Shown: positions 1 through 9,359 of the stretch, in pieces | Layout: each line of letters starts with the position of its first letter | Numbering within the stretch: position 1 is the stretch's first letter | NCBI RefSeq assembly: GCF_023701945.1 | Contig: NZ_JABAEF010000025.1 | Location: forward strand, 1-64,000 | DNA: 64,000 bases | Source of the DNA: Rhizobium sp. CG5 | Lineage (GTDB): Bacteria > Pseudomonadota > Alphaproteobacteria > Rhizobiales > Rhizobiaceae | Direction of reading: 5' to 3' | Position numbers and translations under genes: made by a program | The notes under the pieces: model-generated | Seen by the model: only the letters and a program-made list of their open reading frames with translations | What the model was told of the DNA's origin: nothing | The model's database searches: none

Positions 1-2
1 TC

Positions 3-416
3 GGTCTCTCGGTCTTCGGCACGCTGAAACACGGCAAGACCGATGCCGCCTCGCTGGAGCCGGCCGCCAAACACAAGCCGATCGCCTATCCACGGCCGGA
101 TGGTGTGCTGACCTTCGACCGCCTGTCGTCGGTCTTCCTGTCCAACACCAACCATGAGGAGGACCAGCCGGTGCACCTCAAGGTCAAGGACATGCAGCTG
201 CAGAAGCGCTCCGAACACGACATCTATGCGGGGCCCTCGACCCGCTACTGTCCGGCCGGCGTCTACGAATGGGTGGAAAAGGACGGCGAGGACGTTTTCG
301 TCATCAACGCCCAGAACTGCGTGCACTGCAAAACCTGCGACATCAAGGACTCGAACCAGAACATCACCTGGGTACCGCCACAAGGCGGCGAAGGGCCGGT
401 CTATCAGAACATGTGA
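3..416 (+). CDS. Electron transfer flavoprotein-ubiquinone oxidoreductase, C-terminal part
   Basis: The frame is open from the left edge, so the N-terminal FAD and quinone-binding part lies outside the window. The 137 visible residues match the C-terminal [4Fe-4S] region of ETF-QO: a first cysteine in CPAGVYEW, then the cluster motif NCVHCKTCDIKD, then the ending NITWVPPQGGEGPVYQNM, which is typical of the family. The enzyme passes electrons from acyl-CoA dehydrogenases via ETF to ubiquinone at the inner membrane. It is the last plus-strand gene before a switch to minus-strand genes. The family is clear; the start is unknown. Confidence 0.95.
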   Translation, partial: GLSVFGTLKHGKTDAASLEPAAKHKPIAYPRPDGVLTFDRLSSVFLSNTNHEEDQPVHLKVKDMQLQKRSEHDIYAGPSTRYCPAGVYEWVEKDGEDVFVINAQNCVHCKTCDIKDSNQNITWVPPQGGEGPVYQNM

Positions 417-598
417 ATCATGAGAACAAAGAAGGAAAATCCTCGTATAAGCAACGATAGAGATCTTGCTTCGAAGCCGAAGAGTCTGTCCGGCTTTGTG
501 GTTGAATGAGCCGAAACGTGGCCCAGCACGGCAGGGGCAAGCCATTGGCCGTAACCGCGACACCGAGGTGTTTGCGTCGACCTCTGGGGGGCCTGGCG

Positions 599-3500
599 TC
601 AGGATCTGGCCGGAGCCGCTCCTGCCGATTGATGGCCAATCAGCTCGGCGTAAAATCCGCCCAGGCTCATCAGATCACGGTGTTTTCCCCGTTCGACGAT
701 CCGCCCGTCCCGCATCACCAGGATTTGGTCGGCTGCCTGAATGGTCGATAGCCGGTGGGCGATGATGAGGGTTGTCCTGTTGATCATAAGCTCGTCGAGT
801 GCTGCTCGCACATGCGCTTCGCTCGCCGCATCGAGATGAGAGGTGGCCTCGTCCAGGATCAGCACCGGCGCATTCTTAAGGAATGCCCGGGCAATTGAAA
901 TGCGCTGTCTTTGTCCACCGGATAGCTGAACGCCTCGTTCTCCAACAGGCGTTTCGAGACCGGCTGGCAGTGATGCAACAAAATCCGTAAGGGCAGCGCG
1001 CTGGATAGCCAGGTCCAGGTCTTCCTGGGTGGCATCTGGACGAGCAAGCCGAATGTTTTCGGCCAAGGTCGCATTGAACAGGTATGTGTCCTGCGCGACG
1101 AGCGCGATATGCTCGCGAAGACTGTTGAGGGTGATTTCGCGCAAGTCATGGCCATCGATTGTAATGCGCCCCTGCTGTGGATCCCAGAAGCGCAGCACCA
1201 GGTTTGCGATCGTCGTCTTGCCGGCGCCCGACGAGCCGACGAGGGCGATCCGCGCGCCGGCTGGCACCTTGAAATCAATCTCCTCAAGCACGGTAGATCC
1301 CGTCTTGTCGTAGGAAAAGCTGACGTTCGAAAATTCCAGTTCGGATCCACTGGTCGAACCGGGCAGGAGCTTAGGTCCGTCAGTAACCAGAATGGGTTCG
1401 ACATGGACCGCATGGACGCGCCGCGTGGACGCGATCGAGTCGGCGAGCTGTCGTGCGGCCTGCGCCAGTTCCGATACCGGCAGGAAGGCCGCCGACGACA
1501 GGAGGGCGACGAGCGGGAGAAGCGTTGGCTCGAAGGCGTGGCTGTGGATCATAAAGGCCGCAGTGACCAGCACGGCTGTTGATCCAAGGGCGGAAACCAC
1601 CTCCTGCTTGGCCGTCTGGAACGACAGGTCAGCATTGAGCGCCACTCTCGTGCGCTGATATTCGGAAGTTTGATCGTGAAAGAGCTTCCGGCGCGCAGCA
1701 ACCGCGCGAAAGGCAATGAGCTCGCCCATGCCTTGCACGGTGTCGACGACGAAGGCGTTGAGACCACCCAGTTCGGTGCGAGCCTGACCGCCAAGAGCAT
1801 CCACCTTGCGTCTCTCAGACACCGGCGCGAGCGCTGCATACACCAGGAACGGCAGCAGCACGACCGCCGTTGGCCAAGCTATGAAGGCGAGAGCGATCAG
1901 AACGGTCAGTGGTATCAGGAGCGCCACCATCGCCGGCGCCACAACGTGAGCGAAGAAGTATTCGACCGTCTCGACGTCCTGCGTCCCGAGCGAAACAAGA
2001 TCACCCGAGCGCCGCTTCAGAAGATAGGCGGGTGCAAGCTTTTCCAGCGCGTAATATAGATCGACCCGCATCTGGGCGAGCAAACTGTAGGCCATGTCGT
2101 GGGACCGCCAGGATTCGTTCCACTGCAAGAATGCCGCCAGAGGCACCAGAGCCGCCATCCAAATGAGATAGGCTCCGAACGGTGTGCCCGTCTTAATTGC
2201 CGCCACCGTCAGAGCACTGAGCGTGCTGACGCCGATCAAAGCATAGACGCGTCCCACGCCGGACGTGACCGTCAGGACCAGTTGCTTGCGCCAGGGTCCA
2301 ATCAATCTGAACAACGTCCCGAGGGTCTGGAATGCCGTGAGACCCGCAGCGATCCTCTCACCTTCTGTCGATTGAGGCTTTGCCGGGGTTGTCTGTACGA
2401 TCTCGGCCGCGCGTTGCTTTTCGGGTGCTACGACCGTGTTGAAGTCGAGCAGGGCGTTACTCTCGCTCAGTTGAACCTGCTCGGCCATGAGTTTCCGGTA
2501 CGGGCCGTCGCGCGCGATCAGTTCGGCATGCGTGCCGCTATCGGCGATAAGGCCATCGGAAACCACGAGGATACGGTCAGCGTCGATCACGCTCGACAGG
2601 CGATGGGCGAGCACGATGGTCGTCCGCTCCCTGGAGAGATCATCGAGCGAGGCCTGGATGATGCTCTCGTTCTCGGCATCGACTGACGAGAGTGCCTCAT
2701 CGAGGATGAGGATGGGAGCGTCCCTCAGGACCGCACGGGCAATCGCGATGCGCTGTCTCTGGCCCCCGGAAAGTCGCAGACCGCGCTCCCCGATGATCGT
2801 ACGATAGCCCTCTGGCAGGGCGGTGATGAACGTGTGAGCGTTCGCTGCCTGCGCGGCGGCCTCAACCTCGTCTGCTGTCGCATTGGGGCGGGCAATACGG
2901 ATGTTGTCTTCGACAGCACCATAAAAGAGATAGGTATCCTGTTGCACGACGGCGATCTGGTCACGGATGTGATCGGCGGCCAGCGCCGTGACATCATGCC
3001 CACCAATGCGGATTGTGCCGGTATCAGCGTCATAGAACCGCAGCAGAAGCTTGACGATGGTCGATTTGCCCGAGCCACTGTAGCCGACAATGCCGATGCG
3101 CTCGCCCGCCTTAACCTCGAACGATATGCCCTTCAAGGCCGCTCCACGTTCGTCCGAATAGCTGAACCGCACATTCTCAAATGATAGCGACGGCTCGATT
3201 TCCGGAGTAGCGAACGTCTCGCGCGGCGGGCGCGGCGGGGTCGCCTGCAGTAATGCCTTGATGCCCACGGCGGCTGCGTTGGCCATCATCCCCCTATGGA
3301 GCAGGGAGCGCAGATCGCGCAAGGGCCGGAACACCTCGGTCCCTGCCATCAGAACGATGAGCAAGGCCTCGATACTCATTTCTCCATGGCTGACGCGCCA
3401 GGCGCCAAGCGCAATGGCGGCAGCCGCACCGCCGGCGATGGCGAGGTCCGTGAATGCCCGGCTCATAAGGGCGGCTTGCAGGACAAACAGTGTGCTGTCG

Positions 3501-4186
3501 GCCAACTGGTTTGCCTTCAGGGCAAGCCGCTCGCCGAACGCGGCACTCTGGCCGAACGCCTTGAGGGTCGGCAAGCCTTGTACGGCATCGAGAAAATCCG
3601 CACCGAAAGCTTTGAACGAGCGTACTCGGCGCAAGGTCGACTGTTCGCCGATACGCTTGAGGACCACCGGAAAGATCAAGGCGAGAATAGCGGCCACCGA
3701 GATCACGGCGGCAACGGGGACATCCCAGAACGACAGGACAGCAAACAGCAGCACTGGCGCCAGAAAGGCGATGGCGACCTGTGGGATAAACTGGCCGAAA
3801 AACGCCTGGAGCTGTTCGACACCATCGATCGTCGACAGGGCGATGCTACCCGTCCTTCGTTCTGCGAGCCATGCAGGCCCCAGACGAACGATCTGGTCGA
3901 AGAGGCTGAGCCTTACCCGATCCTGAATAAGGGCTGCCGTACGATGCGCGACCATGGCGCGCCAGTATTCGAGACCCATGCGCGACAGGATAACCGCCAG
4001 CAGTGCGACAATGGCAACCAACTGATCGGCCAGTGGGGCGCCTTCGAACAGACGCGCGATCAGCCAGCCGAGGATGATGAATCTTGCGATCCCAAACGCG
4101 AGCGAGACAAATCCGAGGGCGATGGCCGCGGCGATGCGAGCCCGGAAGCCCTTGGTCGCTGCCCAGAGCTGGGCGTCAAAATGCAT
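599..4186 (-). CDS. Double-length ABC transporter (TMD-NBD-TMD-NBD), CydDC/exporter fold
   Basis: A protein of about 1195 residues with two complete half-transporters in one chain. Half one has about six membrane helices, then Walker A GYSGSGKST near residue 365, signature LSGGQRQR near 470, Walker B LILDEALSS and H-loop AHRLSS. Half two repeats this with GSSGAGKTT near 980, LSGGQRQR near 1088, LILDEATSHLD and AHRLST. Both ATP sites look intact. I chose ATG at 4186 because GTGAGGAT sits just upstream; a longer start at 4306 would overlap the upstream gene and lacks a ribosome site. The fold is shared by CydDC, lipid/peptide exporters and by YbtPQ-like siderophore importers. The neighbouring family 5 importer suggests a linked substrate, but this is inference. 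Confidence 0.85.
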   Translation of the reverse strand: MHFDAQLWAATKGFRARIAAAIALGFVSLAFGIARFIILGWLIARLFEGAPLADQLVAIVALLAVILSRMGLEYWRAMVAHRTAALIQDRVRLSLFDQIVRLGPAWLAERRTGSIALSTIDGVEQLQAFFGQFIPQVAIAFLAPVLLFAVLSFWDVPVAAVISVAAILALIFPVVLKRIGEQSTLRRVRSFKAFGADFLDAVQGLPTLKAFGQSAAFGERLALKANQLADSTLFVLQAALMSRAFTDLAIAGGAAAAIALGAWRVSHGEMSIEALLIVLMAGTEVFRPLRDLRSLLHRGMMANAAAVGIKALLQATPPRPPRETFATPEIEPSLSFENVRFSYSDERGAALKGISFEVKAGERIGIVGYSGSGKSTIVKLLLRFYDADTGTIRIGGHDVTALAADHIRDQIAVVQQDTYLFYGAVEDNIRIARPNATADEVEAAAQAANAHTFITALPEGYRTIIGERGLRLSGGQRQRIAIARAVLRDAPILILDEALSSVDAENESIIQASLDDLSRERTTIVLAHRLSSVIDADRILVVSDGLIADSGTHAELIARDGPYRKLMAEQVQLSESNALLDFNTVVAPEKQRAAEIVQTTPAKPQSTEGERIAAGLTAFQTLGTLFRLIGPWRKQLVLTVTSGVGRVYALIGVSTLSALTVAAIKTGTPFGAYLIWMAALVPLAAFLQWNESWRSHDMAYSLLAQMRVDLYYALEKLAPAYLLKRRSGDLVSLGTQDVETVEYFFAHVVAPAMVALLIPLTVLIALAFIAWPTAVVLLPFLVYAALAPVSERRKVDALGGQARTELGGLNAFVVDTVQGMGELIAFRAVAARRKLFHDQTSEYQRTRVALNADLSFQTAKQEVVSALGSTAVLVTAAFMIHSHAFEPTLLPLVALLSSAAFLPVSELAQAARQLADSIASTRRVHAVHVEPILVTDGPKLLPGSTSGSELEFSNVSFSYDKTGSTVLEEIDFKVPAGARIALVGSSGAGKTTIANLVLRFWDPQQGRITIDGHDLREITLNSLREHIALVAQDTYLFNATLAENIRLARPDATQEDLDLAIQRAALTDFVASLPAGLETPVGERGVQLSGGQRQRISIARAFLKNAPVLILDEATSHLDAASEAHVRAALDELMINRTTLIIAHRLSTIQAADQILVMRDGRIVERGKHRDLMSLGGFYAELIGHQSAGAAPARS

Positions 4187-4213
4187 GCTTATATCCTCAC
4201 GAGCCGTCACGAT

Positions 4214-4268
4214 CGTAGTGAATGCTACAAGTATCTTTTTTTTGGCGTAGTGCGTAATGTTAACTACG
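4214..4268. promoter_or_regulatory. Putative operator with repeated CGTAGTG half-sites
   Basis: CGTAGTG occurs at 4214-4220 and again at 4246-4252, 32 bp (about three helical turns) apart. The second is part of an inverted repeat CGTAGT-N11-ACTACG (4246-4268). The first faces GCTAC, giving GTAG-N6-CTAC. The same half-site forms a perfect palindrome at 9206-9220 before the binding-protein gene. The sites lie 28-82 bp upstream of the exporter start, in the only gap separating it from the importer genes, so the exporter may have its own regulated promoter. Confidence 0.45.
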
Positions 4269-5717
4269 TCAAGTATGAAGCGTGTCCGGTGTCGATCTCG
4301 TGACATCGATCAACGTCGCCGGGGCGTTGTCTTCCGCCACCATCAGCATGCGGCGGTCCGCGATCGCCGTGCTCAGGTCCTGATCATGGGTGATGAGCAG
4401 AATGGCCAGTTCGTCCTCATCGGCGATTTTGCGTAGATGCCGGACAACCTGCTCCTGCACCGGCGGATCGAGGCGCGACGTCGGCTCGTCGGCAATCAGC
4501 ATCGTCGGCCTCATCGCCAGAATGCGGACCAGTGCCAGGCGTTGCGCTTCACCACCGCTGATCTGGCTTGGGCGGCGATTGAGCAGGTCGTACCGCAGGC
4601 CAAAGCGCTGCATCAATCCATTGACTTCGTTGAAGCCGCGGTCGCCGTCTGGCAGGCGGCGCAGGTCTTGGAGGCTGCGTCCGAGTGATTGCCATGGCGC
4701 GAACACCCGTGTCGGATCCTGATGGAGTTTTTGAAAGGAGCCGCCGCGCTCGGCTGTCGGCCGCCTTATGGTCCCAGCAAGTGGCGAGGTCTGTCCGAGC
4801 AACGTTCGGCCAAGGGTGGTCTTTCCGATGCCACTCTTGCCCAGAAGCGCCGAAATATGCCCGGCATGGCAATGGAAACTCACATCGTCCGCCAGAATTC
4901 TTTTGCCAATACCGATGCGGAGATGATCAGTCTCAATAACTTTCGCAGTCGTTGAGCGCGCATAGGGGCGGTGTCCCCACGTTGCGGGATCGCTCGCTAT
5001 GTATCGACGCGCATAGTCCGTGCGGGGATCCCTCAGAATCTCCTTCGCAGGTCCGGATTCCATGATCGAGCGTTCATCGAGAAAGGCGATCTGATCGGCC
5101 AGTGACCGCACAAGCGCGATATCGTGGGTGATAAGGAGAATCGCACGACCGCTCTTCCGCAATGCACTGAAGACCTGGGCCACAACGTCGCGCCGATCTG
5201 CATCGAGACCCTTTGTCGGTTCGTCGGCGAGGATGATGTCGGCACTGGTCACGGAAGCGATCGCCGCCATCACGCGCTGGGCCATGCCGCCAGACAATTC
5301 GAATGGACGCTTGCCGTGATGTTCAGCATCAAGTTGCATGGTGCGAAGCGCTGCGATGGCTTCGTGCGACCGTCGTGGCGAGTGAATTTGCTCGGCGACC
5401 TGAGACTTTGCGCTGAGCAGAGGCGCAAGTGCATTGAGCGGCTCCTGCGGCAGCAGGAAGAGGTCTTTTGCCCATAGAGACCGAAGTGCTGTGCGGTCGG
5501 CTGCGTCATGGACTCGACCATTGACGATGATGCGGCCAGAGACCGAAACGCCGCTCGGCATGAGGCCCATGATCGCACTGCCGATCAGACTTTTGCCGCT
5601 GCCGGTCTCCCCGAGAACGGCGAGGATTTCGCCAGCAGCGACGCTGAGCGAGAGGTTTTCCACGATGATACGATCAGCCGTTGCGATCGTCAGTCGTTCG
5701 ACAGCAAGGGTGCTCAC
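4269..5717 (-). CDS. Dipeptide/nickel-type ABC transporter, fused dual ATPase (DppDF-like)
   Basis: About 482 residues with two ATPase domains of the Dpp/Nik type in one chain. Domain one has GETGSGKS, LSGGMAQR and ILADEPTKGLD. Domain two has GKSGIGKTT, ISGGEAQR and LIADEPTSRLD. Both carry a THD switch histidine. The start is GTG at 5717: it overlaps the stop of the upstream permease as GTGA and has GAGGAGG in front. The second domain is short and lacks the usual C-terminal oligo-HPY extension. It powers the two permeases encoded just upstream, taking up peptides, opines, nickel or a metal chelate; the substrate cannot be told from sequence. Confidence 0.9.
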   Translation of the reverse strand: MSTLAVERLTIATADRIIVENLSLSVAAGEILAVLGETGSGKSLIGSAIMGLMPSGVSVSGRIIVNGRVHDAADRTALRSLWAKDLFLLPQEPLNALAPLLSAKSQVAEQIHSPRRSHEAIAALRTMQLDAEHHGKRPFELSGGMAQRVMAAIASVTSADIILADEPTKGLDADRRDVVAQVFSALRKSGRAILLITHDIALVRSLADQIAFLDERSIMESGPAKEILRDPRTDYARRYIASDPATWGHRPYARSTTAKVIETDHLRIGIGKRILADDVSFHCHAGHISALLGKSGIGKTTLGRTLLGQTSPLAGTIRRPTAERGGSFQKLHQDPTRVFAPWQSLGRSLQDLRRLPDGDRGFNEVNGLMQRFGLRYDLLNRRPSQISGGEAQRLALVRILAMRPTMLIADEPTSRLDPPVQEQVVRHLRKIADEDELAILLITHDQDLSTAIADRRMLMVAEDNAPATLIDVTRSTPDTLHT

Positions 5718-6574
5718 AAGGCAACCTCCTCGGTGCCTTGGCGGCGGGCGCTGTAATATTCGCCGATCAGCGTTGCCGAGAGCGTGCAGACCAGAATGGC
5801 CCCGGCCGGGGCCAGCACCATGTGGGGTGATGACCTGAAGAAAGTCATGGTTCCTGCGATCATCCCGCCCCATTCGGCTTCCGGCGGTCGAAGGCCAAGA
5901 CCGAGGAAGCCGACCGACGAAATCGTCAGGACATTGGCGCCAACCGTCAGGGCGCCAAGGGAGGAAAGATAGGGAGCTATTGCCGGCAATACATGCGTGC
6001 GGAAGATGTAGACCGAACGGAACCCGAGCAGGCGGGACGCCTCGACATGATCGGTTGCCAGTTCACGCGCTGTTATCGCAGCGGTGAGACGGGCAAAGCC
6101 TGGCCATTGCGACATCCACAGACCAAAGAGGATCGGACCGATACCGCCTCCCAACAGGCCCGAGACCAGGATGACGAACAAGAGGCTGGGGCAGGCGATG
6201 ATCACGTCGGATAGGCGCATGATGATCTGCCTCGTCCAGCCGGTTCGAAACGCGGCTAGAAATCCGAGCACCAGGCCGGTGGCCAGCGAGGCGACCACAC
6301 CGGCAAAGGCAATACCGAGCGATATGCGTGTTCCTTTAATCAGCCGAGCGACGATTGACCGACCAAGATTGTCGGCGCCCAAAAGATATTCGGTGGACGG
6401 AGAAGCATAGGCTGCACCGAGATCCTGGCGGTTGGGGTCGACCGTCAGCAGGTGTGGCCCGAACAACCCCACCAGCAGCATCACAGCCAAAGGCATGAAT
6501 CCAAAAAGCACGATCGAACGTGGCGGCATGCGCCGGGGCTTGATGGCAACTCGATCGAGCGATGAAAACGTCAT
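5714..6574 (-). CDS. ABC transporter permease, DppC/NikC-like
   Basis: 286 residues with an N-terminal membrane helix (about 20-42), then the OppBC_C domain with about five further helices. The EAA loop reads EASRLLGFRSVYIFRTHVLPAI, shown here only in part because it marks the ATPase contact site (residues about 185-205). The ATG at 6574 overlaps the TGA of the preceding permease as ATGA, and its own stop overlaps the ATPase start, so the three proteins are translationally coupled. Partner of the DppB-type subunit in the inner membrane. Confidence 0.9.
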   Translation of the reverse strand: MTFSSLDRVAIKPRRMPPRSIVLFGFMPLAVMLLVGLFGPHLLTVDPNRQDLGAAYASPSTEYLLGADNLGRSIVARLIKGTRISLGIAFAGVVASLATGLVLGFLAAFRTGWTRQIIMRLSDVIIACPSLLFVILVSGLLGGGIGPILFGLWMSQWPGFARLTAAITARELATDHVEASRLLGFRSVYIFRTHVLPAIAPYLSSLGALTVGANVLTISSVGFLGLGLRPPEAEWGGMIAGTMTFFRSSPHMVLAPAGAILVCTLSATLIGEYYSARRQGTEEVAL

Positions 6575-7533
6575 GGCTGTTGGCCCGCCACATACAGTCG
6601 CGGATCGAGCAGCCTTACCGCGATGTCGCTGAGGCCATTGATTGCGACTACGGAGATGCCAATGAGCAACCCTGCACCCATTGCCATCGGTATGTCCGCC
6701 GCCAGAACGCTATCGATCAGCCGTGTTCCGAGACCGTCGAGGTTGAACAGCACATCGATGACGACCAGACCGCCGATCGTATGAGCGACCAGCGGTCCGC
6801 AATAGGCAATCACCGGCACGAGTGTCGGCCGCAATGCATGCGAAAAGATGATCCGCAGCCAGCTCTGGCCCTTGATCCGCCCATAGGTCGGATAGAAGTC
6901 CTGCATCGCTTGCACCACGGCGTTGCGGACCACGCGCGAAAGCTCCGGAAGGAGCGCAAGCGCAAGCGTGCAGGAGGGAAGGATCGCATAACCGGGCAGG
7001 TTATTGCCGGCCGCCGGCAGCCAGCGCAGGCCAATGGCAAATATCGTAATCAGAATGATGCCGAGCAAGAACGACGGCACTGATGACAATACCGCGGAAA
7101 CGGCTAGAAATCCTCGATCGACAATGCTGCCTCGCCGCACCCCGGCCGCAAAACCTATCAGCAGGCTGAGGAAAAGAGCGATGCTGACACCAATGATCGC
7201 AATGCTCACAGTCGTCTGAAAACTGTGCCACACCTCAGGCGTGACCTCGCGGCCACTGATCATCGAGCGCCCTAGCTGGCCGGTGAACACGGAGCCAACC
7301 CACCGGCCATATTGCAGAATGACGGGCTGATCCAGGCCCGTTATCTGGCGCGCCTGATCAACGGTTTGCAGGGAAATCCGTTCACCATAACGAGCCTCCG
7401 CAACCCGAAACGCAATATCGCCGGGGGCCATCTGCACTGCGACAAAGGCGAGGCTGGCGACGGCAAACGCAACGCCCACCGCTGCCAGCAGATGACTGAC
7501 GATCGCCCCGGCAATGCCGCGCATGGCAGGCAT
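6571..7533 (-). CDS. ABC transporter permease, DppB/NikB-like
   Basis: 320 residues, six predicted membrane helices, the first at about 12-32. The C-terminal part carries the DppB-family pattern (RPTLVPVIAYCGPLVAH, then VIDVLFNLDGLG, ending LLDPR). The start at 7533 is 3 nt after the stop of the binding-protein gene. It pairs with the DppC-like subunit downstream to form the membrane channel of the family 5 importer. Confidence 0.9.
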   Translation of the reverse strand: MPAMRGIAGAIVSHLLAAVGVAFAVASLAFVAVQMAPGDIAFRVAEARYGERISLQTVDQARQITGLDQPVILQYGRWVGSVFTGQLGRSMISGREVTPEVWHSFQTTVSIAIIGVSIALFLSLLIGFAAGVRRGSIVDRGFLAVSAVLSSVPSFLLGIILITIFAIGLRWLPAAGNNLPGYAILPSCTLALALLPELSRVVRNAVVQAMQDFYPTYGRIKGQSWLRIIFSHALRPTLVPVIAYCGPLVAHTIGGLVVIDVLFNLDGLGTRLIDSVLAADIPMAMGAGLLIGISVVAINGLSDIAVRLLDPRLYVAGQQP

Positions 7534-7536
7534 ACC

Positions 7537-9096
7537 TCAGCCAGCCCATTGGACGCGGTCAATCCAGAAGCTCACCTCGAGGGCATCGATCGGCACGCTG
7601 TCGAACGCGATTCGATCGGAAATCGACACGTTGTAATCGTACCAGACCACCGGAATGACCGGCAGATCGCCGTTCAAGAGCGCGCGAATCTTTTTGCGGG
7701 ATGCTGTGCGCTGGTCCTCGTTGCGGGCGGCAAGATACTCGCTCAGGGCGCTTTCCATGTCCGGATTGCGGTAGTTCACGCCGCTCCACACAGCATTCGC
7801 TGCATTGCTTTCGGCATAATCCAGGACGAGAGTAGCGACCGGATCGGGCACCGCCCCGTAGTTGCGACGCGTAAGACCGAACTGGAAGCTCCCTTTTGCG
7901 ATGGATTCCAGCACCTGCCCCTGATTGCCGTTTTCGAGCTTGACCTCAATGCCGAGCTCGGCAAGTTGCGCCTGGATCGCCTCCGCCAGAGATTTCACTT
8001 CCGGCTGCTTGCCGACAATCATCGTAAACGAGAAGCGCGCTCCTTCGCGGGTCAGGACGCCGTCCGGCCCCTTGGTCCAGCCGGCCCCAGCCAATAGCCG
8101 CCCGGCCTCTTCGACGTTGCGTTCGATCTGCGGCAGATCGGGATCGTACCAGTCGGGAAAGGCGGCAGAGAAGAGCTGGTTGGCTGCGGCTTTTGGATTG
8201 CCGAACAGTGCCTTGGCAATCCCCTGCCGGTCCAAGGCCAATGAGATTGCCCGACGCTCAGCTGGGTCATCGAAGCGCACGTCCCCCGCATTGACGAAGA
8301 CACCGTTGATCCGTGCCGTCTGGACCTGCTTGACGCGGACATTTCCGCTACCCTCTACCCGGTCGCGCAACGCCTGCGGTAGACCGAGAACCAGATCAAC
8401 TTGTCCCGCCTCTGCCATGTTTGCAATCGTGTCGGGCGAGGTGGCGCCGGTGAAATGAACTCGTTCGATGTGCGCTGGCGTTCCCCAATAGTCGGAGAAG
8501 GCTTCCAGATCCACCGAGGTTTTGCCCTCGATCCGGGTGATTTTGTAAGGGCCCGTGCCGATGATTTGTTTCACGGTCCCGTCAGGTCCAAAAGAGGACT
8601 TTGCCAGAATGACCGCGGGGCCGTCCGTGAAAAAATCCGCGACCAGACTGAACGGCTGCTTCAGGGTGACGACAACCGCCTGACCGTCGATGTTGACCGA
8701 TGAAATCGGCAACTGCGGCACCATTTCTGTGTTGTTACGCGACTTGCGCATGGCCTCGATCGCGTCGCGAACCAGTTCCGGGGTCAACGCGCTGCCGTCA
8801 TGAAAGCGCACGCCTTCGCGGATGACGAAGGTCCAGTTCAGGCCGTCGTCGCTGACCGACCAGCTTTTGGCGAGTTCGGGAGCAAGCTTGCCGTTGGGAT
8901 CGATCGTCACCAACGTCTCGGCGACCCGAAGCCTGCGGAAATGGTAACTGGTGTCCGCCAGTTCGAGGCTGGTGATCTCGCGAGGCGAGGTGATCTGGAG
9001 GACCCGTTCTTCCTTCGCCAGGGCGGTGCGGCCAAGCACTGTGGTGGCGGCGCCGAGCACCACGGACGCGGCAAGGACCGCTCTTCGGGAAATCAT
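7537..9096 (-). CDS. ABC transporter substrate-binding protein, family 5 (peptide/nickel/opine)
   Basis: About 519 residues. The start at 9096 gives an export signal MISRRAVLAASVVLGAA ending near ALA-K and is preceded by AGAGGAG; the SRR pair would also allow Tat export. The mature part shows family 5 landmarks: LAPELAKSWSVSDDGLNWTF, GTGPYKI near residue 175 and the C-terminal NPDMESAL. It is the first gene of the importer operon (SBP-permease-permease-dual ATPase). The substrate is unresolved: dipeptides, nickel complexes and opine-type chelators are all bound by relatives. A longer in-frame start at 9225 has no signal-like sequence and is rejected. Confidence 0.9.
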   Translation of the reverse strand: MISRRAVLAASVVLGAATTVLGRTALAKEERVLQITSPREITSLELADTSYHFRRLRVAETLVTIDPNGKLAPELAKSWSVSDDGLNWTFVIREGVRFHDGSALTPELVRDAIEAMRKSRNNTEMVPQLPISSVNIDGQAVVVTLKQPFSLVADFFTDGPAVILAKSSFGPDGTVKQIIGTGPYKITRIEGKTSVDLEAFSDYWGTPAHIERVHFTGATSPDTIANMAEAGQVDLVLGLPQALRDRVEGSGNVRVKQVQTARINGVFVNAGDVRFDDPAERRAISLALDRQGIAKALFGNPKAAANQLFSAAFPDWYDPDLPQIERNVEEAGRLLAGAGWTKGPDGVLTREGARFSFTMIVGKQPEVKSLAEAIQAQLAELGIEVKLENGNQGQVLESIAKGSFQFGLTRRNYGAVPDPVATLVLDYAESNAANAVWSGVNYRNPDMESALSEYLAARNEDQRTASRKKIRALLNGDLPVIPVVWYDYNVSISDRIAFDSVPIDALEVSFWIDRVQWAG

Positions 9097-9205
9097 CAGT
9101 AAGCTCCTCTGGTTAAACTCGACATGACAACCCTGCCAGGACCAGGTTTCAGCCTGTCCGGCGTATCGCTGCCCGTGGAATGACGTCGTGTTTCGGAGCC
9201 CGACC

Positions 9206-9220
9206 ACTACGCAGCGTAGT
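9206..9220. promoter_or_regulatory. Perfect 7-1-7 palindrome, putative RpiR operator
   Basis: ACTACGC-A-GCGTAGT lies about 110 bp upstream of the binding-protein start, in the 263-bp gap behind the RpiR-family gene. Its half-site is repeated before the exporter gene at 4214-4268. The best local candidate to bind it is the RpiR protein encoded at 9360-10208. This is inference from position and repetition only. Confidence 0.5.
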
Positions 9221-9359
9221 GTCAATTACCATTCATGATCAAAATCATCAAGTTTAATTTGCGCCAGAATTCCTGATTCAGGCGGCCATCATGCGCGTAT
9301 TAGGATTTCGATCCGTTCCGGCTGAGTGAAATGTAGTGCTGACGACGTCCGCCCAGTCT

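Noticed and set aside
474..496. AAGCCG / CGGCTT hairpin after the ETF-QO gene as terminator
   Set aside because: Only six base pairs with an 11-nt loop and no T-run; too weak to annotate.
3296..4303. Open plus-strand frame of 335 codons
   Set aside because: It is antisense to the membrane domain of the ABC exporter gene; the composition follows the other strand and no family motif is seen.
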